Part shown: piece by piece, positions 49,365-57,500 of the stretch
Layout: the number at the start of each line of letters is the position of its first letter
How positions within the stretch are numbered: position 1 is the first letter of the stretch
NCBI RefSeq assembly: GCF_008727775.1
Contig: NZ_CP044232.1
Location: 1,302,001 to 1,366,000 of the forward strand
Source of the DNA: Microbacterium lushaniae
Lineage (GTDB): Bacteria; Actinomycetota; Actinomycetes; Actinomycetales; Microbacteriaceae
DNA: 64,000 nt
Direction of reading: 5' to 3'
Translations under genes and position numbers: made by a program
Notes under the pieces: generated by a model
Database searches by the model: none
What the model was told of the DNA's origin: nothing
What the model saw: the letters and a program-made list of their open reading frames with translations, nothing else

Positions 49365-50356
49365 GCGCCCGTTCCCTGCAGAGAAACTCGTCGTTGGAGT
49401 CGGTTCAACCAGACCGCGAACGGGACCGCGAGGACCGTCATCACGAGTGCGATGGTCGTGCCGTAGCTGATGCGGTTGAGCTGGAATGCCTCGCTGTAGG
49501 CGAGCGTGCCGAGCACATCGGTCGCACCCGCCGGACCGCCCCCGGTCATGACGAAGATGATGTCGAAGACGCTGAACCCGCCGACGAGAGTGATCGTCGT
49601 GACCATCAGGAACACCGGCATGATCTGCGGAAGGATGATGTACCAGAGTCGTTGGATGGTGTTCGCCCCGTCGAGCCGGGACGCGTCGACCAGCTCGATG
49701 TCCACGTTCCGCAGCGCGGCGAGCAAGATGACGAAGACGAAACCCGATGTCGCCCAGATGGCGGTGGCGAGCACCGCGAACAGAGCTGTATCCGGGTTGC
49801 CGAGCCACCCCGTCCGGAGGAAGGACAGCCCTACCGCATCGAGCGCTTGATTGAGCCAGCCGCGCACCGGGTCATAGATCCAGCTCCACACCACGCCTAC
49901 GGCCACCTGCGGGAGGACGTACGGGAGGAAGAACGCGACTCGGTAGAGGACGCCGCCCCGCCCGACGTTCCACATGAGAAGCGCGAGAGCGAGCCCGATC
50001 ACCAGCGGCGCGATCGTTCCGATGATGATCCAGATGGCGTTGTTCTTCAACGCCGGCCAGAGGTTCGGATCCTGAAACAGCTCGATGAAGTTGGCGAGCC
50101 CGACGAACTCGGGGTTCGGGTTCACCCCGTTGAAGTCCACGAACGCGTAGTAGATGGCGTTTCCGAGGGGCACGAGGAAGAAGAGCAGGACCAGGATCAT
50201 CACCGGCGCGACGAGCAGCAACCCCAGGCGGGTCTGCGCCCGCCTGGTCGCGCGCGGCGTGTCGAGCACGATCCGGGTCGAGCGCCTTCTCTTCTTGGTC
50301 GCCGGGTCAGGCCCGTCGGCGAGAGCCGAGGCGCCGACCGCGATCCCGACGGTCAC
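49361..50356 (-). CDS. Sugar ABC transporter permease (CUT1, MalF type)
   Basis: A 331-residue permease with six main membrane segments after a basic cytoplasmic N-terminus. Its EAA-type loop is DIELVDASRLDGANTIQRLWYIILPQI. VFFLVPLGNAIYYAF is replaced here by LLFFLVPLGNAIYYAFVDFNG at the first segment, and PYVLPQVAVGVVWSWIYDP is in the middle. Start GTG at 50356 overlaps the binding-protein stop by 4 bases, so translation is coupled. Confidence 0.93.
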   Translation of the reverse strand: MTVGIAVGASALADGPDPATKKRRRSTRIVLDTPRATRRAQTRLGLLLVAPVMILVLLFFLVPLGNAIYYAFVDFNGVNPNPEFVGLANFIELFQDPNLWPALKNNAIWIIIGTIAPLVIGLALALLMWNVGRGGVLYRVAFFLPYVLPQVAVGVVWSWIYDPVRGWLNQALDAVGLSFLRTGWLGNPDTALFAVLATAIWATSGFVFVILLAALRNVDIELVDASRLDGANTIQRLWYIILPQIMPVFLMVTTITLVGGFSVFDIIFVMTGGGPAGATDVLGTLAYSEAFQLNRISYGTTIALVMTVLAVPFAVWLNRLQRRVSLQGTGA

Positions 50357-51621
50357 TGCTGCGCCGCAGCCTGCATCTGAGCGGCGACCTCTTCGGCGCT
50401 CATCTGACCGGAGAGGATCGCAGCGACGCCGTCGAGCATGGCCTCGTTGAACTCATCCGTGGTCAGCACGTCGATGTTGTAACCGAAGTCGCCCGTGCCA
50501 TCGGAGAACTTCGCGGTGTCATCGAGCACCTGATGAAAGAGCGGCGACACGTCGACGTCTGCGGCGATCGGCTGGGGCGGGATGACGTTCAGGTTCTCCA
50601 CCATCCACCGCGCGTGCTCCGGCGATGCAAGGTAGTCCACGAGCTCGAGGGCAGAATCGAGTTTCGTCGTGCTCGCGGAGATCATCGGACCTGAGCCGAG
50701 TCCGCCCGCGAAGATTCCGGGGCCATCCTCAGCGGGGAAGGGGATGTAGCCGACTTCGAAGTCTGCGTTGTCGTCGATCTCGAAGGTGAGCCAGCTTCCG
50801 GTCGGAACCATGGCCGCATCCCCGGAGTAGAACAGGGCATTCGCGCCGTCGTAGCTGAGCGAGGTCGGGAATTCCGGAAGGTAGCCCTGCTCCAGGTAGT
50901 CCTGCCACAGCTGAAGGGAGGCGACCACGTCAGGGGAATCCCACGAGGCTTCGCCACTGACCAGCGCGTCCATTCCCGTCGACCCGACGCGGCTCGAGAG
51001 CGCCATGCTCAGCAGGTGCCCGCCCTGCCACCCTTCCTGGTTGCTGGCGGCGATCGGAACGATGCCCGCATCCGCGAGCTTCTTCGAGGCGGCCTCCAAC
51101 CCGGCGAGGTCCTCCGGAGGCGCGATGCCGTGCTCGGCGAAGAGATCCGCGTTGTAGAAGAGCCCGAGGGTCTCCATCTCTCCGGGGATGCCATAGAGGG
51201 TGTCCTCGAAGGTGACGCGCTCCTTGGCGAAGTCGTAGAAGGGCCAGTCGTACTCGGCGTAGGCGTCGGTGAGGTCGTAGAGCAGGCCCGCCTCCGCGAA
51301 CGCCCCGCCGAATCCTGGGCCCGAGCCCCAGTTGAAGACATCAGGTCCTTCGCCGGACTGAAGCTGCGTCTGCAGGACCGTACGAAGGGTGTCGAACGGC
51401 ATGGCTTCGACCTCGATGTCGATACCGCTCGCTTCCGAGAACTCCGCGATGTGATCTTCCAGCGCCTGCAACGCCGCGGGATCTTCGGGCTGCTCAACGA
51501 GATACCGCAGTGTGTCGTCGTCCGCATCGGAGCCGGTGCCTCCACCGGTGCAACCGGCGAGGATCAGCACCCCGGCGGCGGTTGCAATGACAGCCGGCGT
51601 CCTGAGAGAGAAGGTATGCAT
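50353..51621 (-). CDS. Sugar ABC transporter substrate-binding lipoprotein
   Basis: A 422-residue extracellular binding protein of cluster B/CUT1. The signal peptide ends in the lipobox VLILAGC, with lipidated Cys at about residue 24, then a Gly/Ser/Asp-rich linker. The mature part shows a typical SBP fold, with GPDVFNWGSG, YGIPGEMETLGLFYN and AAMVPTGSWLTFEI. ATG 51621 has AGGAAG 8 nt upstream; longer starts are unlikely because they would move the signal peptide inward. Its promoter carries the operator shared with the galactosidase gene. The sugar bound is unknown; alpha-galactosides are the best guess from context. Confidence 0.92.
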   Translation of the reverse strand: MHTFSLRTPAVIATAAGVLILAGCTGGGTGSDADDDTLRYLVEQPEDPAALQALEDHIAEFSEASGIDIEVEAMPFDTLRTVLQTQLQSGEGPDVFNWGSGPGFGGAFAEAGLLYDLTDAYAEYDWPFYDFAKERVTFEDTLYGIPGEMETLGLFYNADLFAEHGIAPPEDLAGLEAASKKLADAGIVPIAASNQEGWQGGHLLSMALSSRVGSTGMDALVSGEASWDSPDVVASLQLWQDYLEQGYLPEFPTSLSYDGANALFYSGDAAMVPTGSWLTFEIDDNADFEVGYIPFPAEDGPGIFAGGLGSGPMISASTTKLDSALELVDYLASPEHARWMVENLNVIPPQPIAADVDVSPLFHQVLDDTAKFSDGTGDFGYNIDVLTTDEFNEAMLDGVAAILSGQMSAEEVAAQMQAAAQQ

Positions 51622-51665
51622 CGTTGCGCTTCCTAACGCTGAAAGTCGTGTAACAGCCACCGACA

Positions 51666-51694
51666 TAATTTCAGCATGAAACGAGAACTGTCAA
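51666..51694 (-). promoter_or_regulatory. Promoter and operator of the sugar importer operon
   Basis: On the minus strand, TTGACA (51694-51689), 7 nt, then the palindrome TTTCATGCTGAAA (51681-51669). A -10 AAATTA (51671-51666) sits 17 nt after the -35 and overlaps the operator's right half. The layout is the same as at the galactosidase promoter, so a bound repressor would block the -10. Confidence 0.7.
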
Positions 51695-51709
51695 GGTAAC
51701 AGCTGATGT

Positions 51710-52903
51710 CTACTCGAGAGAGCGCGCCGCCTCCGGGTCGGTCGATGCGGATTCTGCTGAGCCGGCAGTGCCCGGAAACTCCTCTTGGATCGCGATCACG
51801 GCTGCGCCCCGAGCCCACTCGATGAAGTCCATAGGGCGGACGATGAGCTCAGCGCGCATCGCCCCATCGGGGTCGTACTCCGTTCGCCCCTCCTCGACGC
51901 TGGAGCTGGCGACATCGACCAGGTGCACTCCCTCACCGGACAGGATGATCCGGCTCACCCCTGTGAGCGCGGTGATCGCTGATGCGGCGCGACCGAGCGC
52001 CCGACCCGCATCGCGAACCACCCGCGTGGCCGCCGCATCGCCGGCTTGCGCCATGTCCAGGACTTCGTCGTAGTCGATGGAGCGGCCATGGGCCACCGAG
52101 ACTGCGGTGGTGATCGCTCCCGACGACAGCAGGGCTGTCATGCACCCGCGATGACCGAGAGGACACAGCGGCCCCAGCGGATCCACCGGGTAGTGGCTCA
52201 CCGGGTTGACCATGGTCGGAACCATGACGTCGTTGATGACGAGCCCGTATCCCACTCCCGCCCCGACGGTCAGCAGGGCGAAGCTCGAGTACCCCCTGCC
52301 ATGACCGAACCAATGCTGAGCCTGGGTGAGCCCCACGACGTCGTTGTCCATGTGCACCGGGAGCCCGAGCGCCTCGCTGACGAGGGAGCGGAGCGGAACG
52401 TCGTGCCAGTGCAGGAAGGGGGAGTCGGCGACGACTTCGCCCGCCTCGACCGTCCCACCCACTGTGAGGCCCACCGCAGTCACCTGCTGCGGGCTGCGCG
52501 CCCGGAGGCCCGAGACGACCTGCTCGACGGAGGCGACGACATCGGCGACTCGGAGAGAGTGCAAGGGTACGGACTCCTGCGCGAGAACGCGTGAGCGAAC
52601 ATCCGTGACGACTGCGTAGATGGTTTGCTCAGTGAGTTTCAGTCCGATGAACCGGTACTTCCCGGGAGCGACGTCCAGCGGGAGGAAGGAGCGTCCTCGC
52701 CCGGGTGTGCGGACGGCGTCGGATTCGACCAGAACGCCTGCCTCCACCAACGGGCGAACAAGTCGCGTGAGGGTCGCCGGCGACAGCCCCATGCGCTGTG
52801 CGAGGCGCGCGCGGGACTCGGCGCCGTGCACGAGCACCTCGATGGCGACGGCCTTGGATGACGCCGACAGCGCCGCGCCGGATTCCGTTTCATAGGTTCC
52901 CAT
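51710..52903 (-). CDS. ROK family transcriptional repressor
   Basis: A 397-residue ROK regulator. The N-terminal winged helix is at about residues 12-75 (SRARLAQRMGLSPATLTRLVRPLVEAGVLVE). The sugar-kinase-like fold follows, with AVGLTVGGTVEAGEVVADSPFLHW, LPVHMDNDVVGLTQAQHWFGHG and TVGAGVGYGLVIN. The zinc motif of the family (CxCGxxGC) reads CPLGHRGC, so the second Cys is Leu, and zinc binding or sugar-kinase activity is doubtful. It lies between the importer it probably controls and the divergent galactosidase. GGAAAGGG is a good ribosome site before ATG 52903. Confidence 0.9.
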   Translation of the reverse strand: MGTYETESGAALSASSKAVAIEVLVHGAESRARLAQRMGLSPATLTRLVRPLVEAGVLVESDAVRTPGRGRSFLPLDVAPGKYRFIGLKLTEQTIYAVVTDVRSRVLAQESVPLHSLRVADVVASVEQVVSGLRARSPQQVTAVGLTVGGTVEAGEVVADSPFLHWHDVPLRSLVSEALGLPVHMDNDVVGLTQAQHWFGHGRGYSSFALLTVGAGVGYGLVINDVMVPTMVNPVSHYPVDPLGPLCPLGHRGCMTALLSSGAITTAVSVAHGRSIDYDEVLDMAQAGDAAATRVVRDAGRALGRAASAITALTGVSRIILSGEGVHLVDVASSSVEEGRTEYDPDGAMRAELIVRPMDFIEWARGAAVIAIQEEFPGTAGSAESASTDPEAARSLE

Positions 52904-52910
52904 CGGTCAC

Positions 52911-52929
52911 CCTTTCCGACTCTGAAAGG
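52911..52929. promoter_or_regulatory. Inverted repeat at the start of the ROK gene
   Basis: CCTTTC-N7-GAAAGG lies just upstream of the ROK start codon and overlaps its ribosome site. Its half-site is related to the TTTCA/TGAAA arms of the operators, so it may serve autoregulation. Weak evidence. Confidence 0.35.
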
Positions 52930-52983
52930 CGTCGCGAGGACGGTCGAGGGTGACCGAAAGCGTGTGCGATATCTGTGCCATGC

Positions 52984-53012
52984 TTGACTTTATTAGTTTC
53001 AGTTCGAAATAT
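52984..53012 (+). promoter_or_regulatory. Promoter and operator of the galactosidase operon
   Basis: TTGACT (52984-52989), 7 nt, the palindrome TTTCAGTTCGAAA (52997-53009), and -10 AAATAT (53007-53012) with a 17-nt spacer. A further TATGAAAG follows. The operator overlaps the -10, which fits repression by the adjacent ROK protein. Spacing is identical to the importer promoter. Confidence 0.7.
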
Positions 53013-53035
53013 GAAAGTGTGACAAAGGAGTTCGG

Positions 53036-55237
53036 ATGAGCGTACCGAGGGCGGAGGAGGCAGCCGGGTCGGTCATCCTCGAAGCAAGCGATACGGCGCT
53101 TGTGGTCGACGTGTCCGGCGGGGTGCCGCGAATCCTGCACTGGGGGCCGTCGTTCGCAACCGTCCCCGACGACGCCGCCTTCCTCGCCTCTCTCGGTGAC
53201 ACGCAGGGCGGTGCCGATCTGCTGGAGGTGCGCAAGTCGCCGAGCGTGCTTCCGGAGCAGTCTGCGGGATGGATGGGAACCCCGGGTCTCGAGGGCCATC
53301 GGAACGGAACGAGCTTCTCCTCGGCCTTCGAACTCCAATCCTGGCGCCTCGACGACTCGCGCGATGGCGTGCGGAGCCTTGTGGTGGACGCGGAGGACCC
53401 CGCTGCACAGCTGCTGCTCACCACCACGATCGAGATGTTGCCGTCGGGACTGATCCGCGTCGCCGCCAGAGTGACCAACACCGCGCAGGAGAGCGACTAC
53501 TGCGTCGACGCCCTGCGGGTGGTCCTCCCCATTCCCGCCGAAGCAGTCGAGATTCTCGACTTCACCGGGCGCCACCTCCGCGAGCGCACACCGCAAAGGC
53601 ATCCCTTCGTCGCCGGAACGCATCTCCGTGAAGGTCGGCGGGGTCGCACCGGGTCCGACGCCAGCATCCTCCTGGCGGCCGGGACACCCGGCTTCGGCTT
53701 CCGCTCGGGGGAGGTGTGGGCAGTCCATACCGCGTGGAGCGGCAACCACGCGACGTTTGCGGAACTCGGCCTCACCGGCGCTCGGGTTCTCGGCGCCGGC
53801 GAACTCCTGCTGCCGGGAGAAATGATTCTCGGGCCGGGCGCGTCCTACTCGTCGCCGTTCGTCTACGGCGCCTATGGGGAAGGGCTCGACCGGATCGCCC
53901 AGGCATTCCATGACCACCTCCGCGGCAGGGCATCGCATCCCGCGTCTCCTCGACCCGTCGTCCTCAACACATGGGAAGCGGTGTATTTCGATCAGGACCT
54001 GCCCTCTCTCACGCAACTCGCCGAGCTCGCGGCCCGAGTGGGTGTCGAGCGCTTCGTCCTCGACGACGGCTGGTTCACCCACCGCCGCCACGATCGTGCC
54101 GGTCTCGGCGACTGGCAGGTCGCCCGCGACGTGTGGCCCGACGGACTGGGTCCTCTCGTCGACGTCGTGCGCTCGCTCGGAATGCAGTTCGGCCTGTGGT
54201 TCGAGCCCGAGATGGTCAACGAAGATTCGGATGTCGCTCGCGCTCATCCCGAGTGGATCCTCGCGCCGGGGGAGCGGCTGCCGATCACCGGGCGCTCGCA
54301 GCAGGTGCTCAACCTCACCATCCCCGAGGCGCTCGACTACATCCTCGAGTCGATGAGCTCGCTCATCGAGGAGTACTCCATCGATTACATCAAGTGGGAT
54401 CACAACCGCGATCTCGTCGAAGCCGGCGACCGAGCGACGGGCGCTCCGCGGGTGCACGCGCAGACGCTGGCGACCTACGCGCTGATGGACGAGCTGCACA
54501 GGAGGCACCCCGCGCTCGAGATCGAGTCGTGCTCCTCCGGAGGCGGCCGCGTCGACCTGGGCGTTCTCGAACGCACGCAACGCGTGTGGGCGAGCGACTG
54601 CATCGATGCCCTCGAGCGCCAGCAGATCCAGCGCTGGACGGGGCTCCTCCTGCCTCCGGAGCTCGTCGGCTCGCACGTCGGCGCGCCGACTGCGCATACG
54701 ACCCACCGCACGCATTCGCTTGCCTTCCGCGCGGCCACGGCGGTGTTCGGTCACTTCGGCATCGAGTGGGACCTGCGGGACGCGTCCCCGTCGGAACTCG
54801 AGGAGCTGGCGGCGTGGGTCGAGCTCTACAAGTCCGAGCGCCACCTCATCCACACCGGCACCGCGGTACACAGCGATTATCCGGACGATGCGTACTGGGC
54901 GCACGGCTACGTCTCGCCCGACCGCGACCGGGCTCTCATCTCGTTCGTCGCGCTCGGCACGACGGCAGGCGTGCACCCCGGCCGCATCCGGATCCCCGGC
55001 CTCCGCGACGAAGCGTTCTACCGCATCGAGCCGATCGAGCTCTCCGCCTCCGCGCTCACCCGTGTGGCGGGCGGACCGCCATCCTGGTGGAGCGCCCCCG
55101 CGACCGTCTCGGGCGCGGTCCTCCGAACCATCGGCCTCCAGGGCCCCATGCTGTATCCCGAGCAGGCGCTCCTGTTCCGCCTCGTCGCCATTGACGGCAC
55201 CGGCGCTCCCGCATCCCGCACCGTTGAAAGGAAGTGA
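53036..55237 (+). CDS. Alpha-galactosidase, glycoside hydrolase family 36
   Basis: A 733-residue intracellular (no signal) GH36 enzyme that removes terminal alpha-galactose from melibiose, raffinose or galactinol-type sugars. The N-terminal beta-supersandwich spans about residues 10-310, the (beta/alpha)8 barrel about 310-640 and a C-terminal beta-domain after that. FVLDDGWFTHRR and WFEPEMVN are conserved. The catalytic nucleophile is D455 in YIKWDHNRD, and the acid/base is D521 in WASDCIDALERQQIQ. ESCSSGGGRVDLGVL is a substrate-binding loop of the family. Shine-Dalgarno AAAGGAG is 5 nt before the ATG. It is divergent from ROK and first in a three-gene unit. Confidence 0.94.
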   Translation: MSVPRAEEAAGSVILEASDTALVVDVSGGVPRILHWGPSFATVPDDAAFLASLGDTQGGADLLEVRKSPSVLPEQSAGWMGTPGLEGHRNGTSFSSAFELQSWRLDDSRDGVRSLVVDAEDPAAQLLLTTTIEMLPSGLIRVAARVTNTAQESDYCVDALRVVLPIPAEAVEILDFTGRHLRERTPQRHPFVAGTHLREGRRGRTGSDASILLAAGTPGFGFRSGEVWAVHTAWSGNHATFAELGLTGARVLGAGELLLPGEMILGPGASYSSPFVYGAYGEGLDRIAQAFHDHLRGRASHPASPRPVVLNTWEAVYFDQDLPSLTQLAELAARVGVERFVLDDGWFTHRRHDRAGLGDWQVARDVWPDGLGPLVDVVRSLGMQFGLWFEPEMVNEDSDVARAHPEWILAPGERLPITGRSQQVLNLTIPEALDYILESMSSLIEEYSIDYIKWDHNRDLVEAGDRATGAPRVHAQTLATYALMDELHRRHPALEIESCSSGGGRVDLGVLERTQRVWASDCIDALERQQIQRWTGLLLPPELVGSHVGAPTAHTTHRTHSLAFRAATAVFGHFGIEWDLRDASPSELEELAAWVELYKSERHLIHTGTAVHSDYPDDAYWAHGYVSPDRDRALISFVALGTTAGVHPGRIRIPGLRDEAFYRIEPIELSASALTRVAGGPPSWWSAPATVSGAVLRTIGLQGPMLYPEQALLFRLVAIDGTGAPASRTVERK

Positions 55238-55239
55238 AC

Positions 55240-56292
55240 ATGGGACGGTTGGTTCGTTTCACCTCGCCACGAGTGGCCGAGGTCGTCGACTTCGAAGAAG
55301 CCCCGCTCGGCGCGGGCGACATCCGCCTCGAGACTCTCTACTCCGGCATCTCTGCGGGCACAGAGCTCACGGCGTATCGCGGAAGCAACCCGTATCTCAG
55401 CAGCGAGTGGGACGCGGAACGCCGGCTGTTCGTGCCGGGCGACTCGACGCACGCCTACCCCCTGGACGCATGGGGCTACGAAGAGGTCGGGACGGTCACG
55501 GAGGTCGGCGAGGGGGTCGACCCCGGGCTGATCGGTGCCCTCGTGTGGGGCACGTGGGGCCACCGCTCCTCAGCGGTCCGCCCCGCACAGTGGGTTATGG
55601 AACGTGTCATGCCGGACGGGCTCGACCCCGTCGTCGGGATCTTCGCGAAGATCGGGGCGATCGGGCTGAACGCCGTGCTCGACGCGGACATCCACGTCGG
55701 CGAGACGGTCGTCGTCTTCGGGGCGGGCGTTCCCGGACAGATCGTGGCTCAGCTCGCCCGCCTCAACGGGGCGGGGGTCATCAGCGTCGACCTCATCCCG
55801 GGTCGCCGGGAACTGGCCGAACGCCTCGGCGCCTCGCTCACGCTGGACCCCGCGGCTGACAACGTGGCCGAAAGGGTCCGTGAGGTCACGGGCAATCGCG
55901 GGGCGGACGTCGTGATCGAGATGAGCGGCAGCTACCACGCGTTGCAGGAGGCAGTCCGCACGGCGGCGTACAGTTCCCGGGTCGTCGTCGGAGGCTTCTT
56001 CCAGGGCAGTGCGACCCCGGTGCGGCTCGGCGAGGAGTTCCACCACAACCGCATATCGATCGTCGGGTCTCAGATATCGGGCGTGGCACCCGCTCTGCAG
56101 CACCGCTGGAACGAGCTGCGGATGTCGACCACCGCGCTCGAGCTCGCGCGCGAGGGGCGTCTCGACCTGACGTCACTCATCACGCACACGCTCCCGGCGG
56201 AAGACGCTCCCGCGGCCTTTGAAATGCTCGACACGTCACCCGAGAGCGCGCTTCAGGTGGTGCTGGACTACCGGCCGGCGGCAGGCGAGTGA
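55240..56292 (+). CDS. Zinc-independent medium-chain dehydrogenase (MDR family)
   Basis: A 350-residue MDR-superfamily oxidoreductase. Substrate-domain motifs are SGISAGTELTAYRG and YPLDAWGYEEVGTV; the nucleotide-binding VVVFGAGVPGQIVAQLARLNGA and a DLIPGRRELAERLGA follow. The catalytic zinc Cys (usually in GxCGTD) and the structural cysteines are missing, and GHE is GYE, so it is a zinc-free branch related to BchC-like and bi-domain oxidoreductases. ATG 55240 is preferred over GTG 55234, because AAAGGAAG lies 6 nt before the ATG. It likely oxidises or reduces a sugar or sugar derivative from the neighbouring reaction. Confidence 0.85.
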   Translation: MGRLVRFTSPRVAEVVDFEEAPLGAGDIRLETLYSGISAGTELTAYRGSNPYLSSEWDAERRLFVPGDSTHAYPLDAWGYEEVGTVTEVGEGVDPGLIGALVWGTWGHRSSAVRPAQWVMERVMPDGLDPVVGIFAKIGAIGLNAVLDADIHVGETVVVFGAGVPGQIVAQLARLNGAGVISVDLIPGRRELAERLGASLTLDPAADNVAERVREVTGNRGADVVIEMSGSYHALQEAVRTAAYSSRVVVGGFFQGSATPVRLGEEFHHNRISIVGSQISGVAPALQHRWNELRMSTTALELAREGRLDLTSLITHTLPAEDAPAAFEMLDTSPESALQVVLDYRPAAGE

Positions 56293-57293
56293 TGGAGCCG
56301 TTCCCGCGCTCCGACGGTGCCCTCGGCTGGGGCATCCTCGCCACCGGGGGAATCGCCGGCGCACTCACGCGAGACCTCCTCACGCATGGGCATCGCGTGA
56401 CGGCGGTCGGATCGCGTTCGCTCCCGTCCGCCGAGGCCTTCGCGGCGAGATACGGCATTCCCCGCGCGTACGGATCCTACGAAGAGCTGGCCGCCGACCC
56501 GGGGATCGACGTCATCTACGTCGCCACTCCGCACAATTTTCACGCGCAGAATGCCACGCTCGCTCTCGAGCACGGCAAGCATGTCCTCGTCGAGAAGTCG
56601 TTCACGCTCACCCAGGCCGAAGCGAGCGCGGTCACCGAGCTGGCTGCCCGAAAGGGGCTCGTGGTCCTCGAGGCCATGTGGACGCGATTTCTGCCTCACA
56701 TGGCTCATGTGCGCGACACCATCGCGGCGGGCCGACTCGGTGACATCCGGCATCTTCATGCCGATCACGCCCAGAGTCTGCCTCGTGACGACAGCCACCG
56801 ACTCAACAATCCAGCGCTCGCCGGTGGTGCCCTCCTCGACCTCGGCATCTACCCCATCTCGTTCGCGCACGACATCCTCGGGGTTCCCGTCGATATCGCT
56901 GCGCGCGCCACGCTCACCCGAACCGGTGTCGACGCGTCGGTTGCGACGACCCTCACCCACCGGGGAGGCGCGATCTCGACGTCCTTCTCCTCGCTGGAAG
57001 CGCGGGGGTCGAATCGCGCAACCATCGTCGGGACGAAGGGACGCCTCGAACTGGCCGACACCTGGTACGCGCCGACGACGGTGTCGCTCTACGACGAGCG
57101 GAATGACCTCCTGGAGGTGTACGACGCTCCGGTATCGGGGCGTGGGATGCAGTTCGAGGCCGCCGAGATGGAGCGGCTCGTCCGCGAAGGTCTTCCGGGA
57201 AGCCCGCTGATCATGCCCGCCGAATCGGTGGCGATCATGGGGACGATGGACGCGGTCAGGGAGACCATCGGTCTTCGGTATCAGGGGGAGTGA
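56289..57293 (+). CDS. Gfo/Idh/MocA family oxidoreductase
   Basis: A 334-residue NAD(P)-dependent oxidoreductase. The Rossmann start LGWGILATGGIAGALTRDLL is at about residues 12-31. VIYVATPHNFHAQNATLALEHGKHVLVEKSFT has the catalytic EK motif, with EKS instead of EKP. The C-terminal sheet shows the GGALLDLGIYPISFA segment found in trans-dihydrodiol/D-xylose dehydrogenase-like members. GTG 56289 or ATG 56292; the stop of the MDR gene lies between. It is the third gene of the galactosidase unit and probably works with the MDR enzyme on one substrate. Confidence 0.88.
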   Translation: MMEPFPRSDGALGWGILATGGIAGALTRDLLTHGHRVTAVGSRSLPSAEAFAARYGIPRAYGSYEELAADPGIDVIYVATPHNFHAQNATLALEHGKHVLVEKSFTLTQAEASAVTELAARKGLVVLEAMWTRFLPHMAHVRDTIAAGRLGDIRHLHADHAQSLPRDDSHRLNNPALAGGALLDLGIYPISFAHDILGVPVDIAARATLTRTGVDASVATTLTHRGGAISTSFSSLEARGSNRATIVGTKGRLELADTWYAPTTVSLYDERNDLLEVYDAPVSGRGMQFEAAEMERLVREGLPGSPLIMPAESVAIMGTMDAVRETIGLRYQGE

Positions 57294-57320
57294 CGTGATT
57301 TCAGACCTACCCCCAGGTTT

Positions 57321-57490
57321 TCTGCTGACCTCGCGCCCGTTGTCGACGTGCCGACGAAGTCGGTCGCGCAGGCTGATGTCCTGATCGTCAATGAACACGA
57401 GGCTGGACGGATCCTCGGGTGCGGGCGCCTTCTAGTCCCCACGAGGACCGGGGTGCCGTGGCGTGCTCCGACGGCGGCACAGCGCATTCG
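57321..57490 (+). pseudogene. Remnant of a PfkB/ribokinase-family sugar kinase
   Basis: Directly after the Gfo/Idh gene a plus-strand stretch reads SADLAPVVDVPTKSVAQADV then LIVNEHEAGRILG, the mid-part of a ribokinase (usually N-x-AP... ADVLVVNExEA). A frame change near 57420 leads to PHEDRGAVACSDGGTAH, matching the following GAVxxSDG block. The N-terminus, the ATP/anion-hole end and all other parts are gone. This is a decayed fragment 28 bases after an intact operon. Confidence 0.65.
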
Positions 57491-57500
57491 GCGATGCGGT

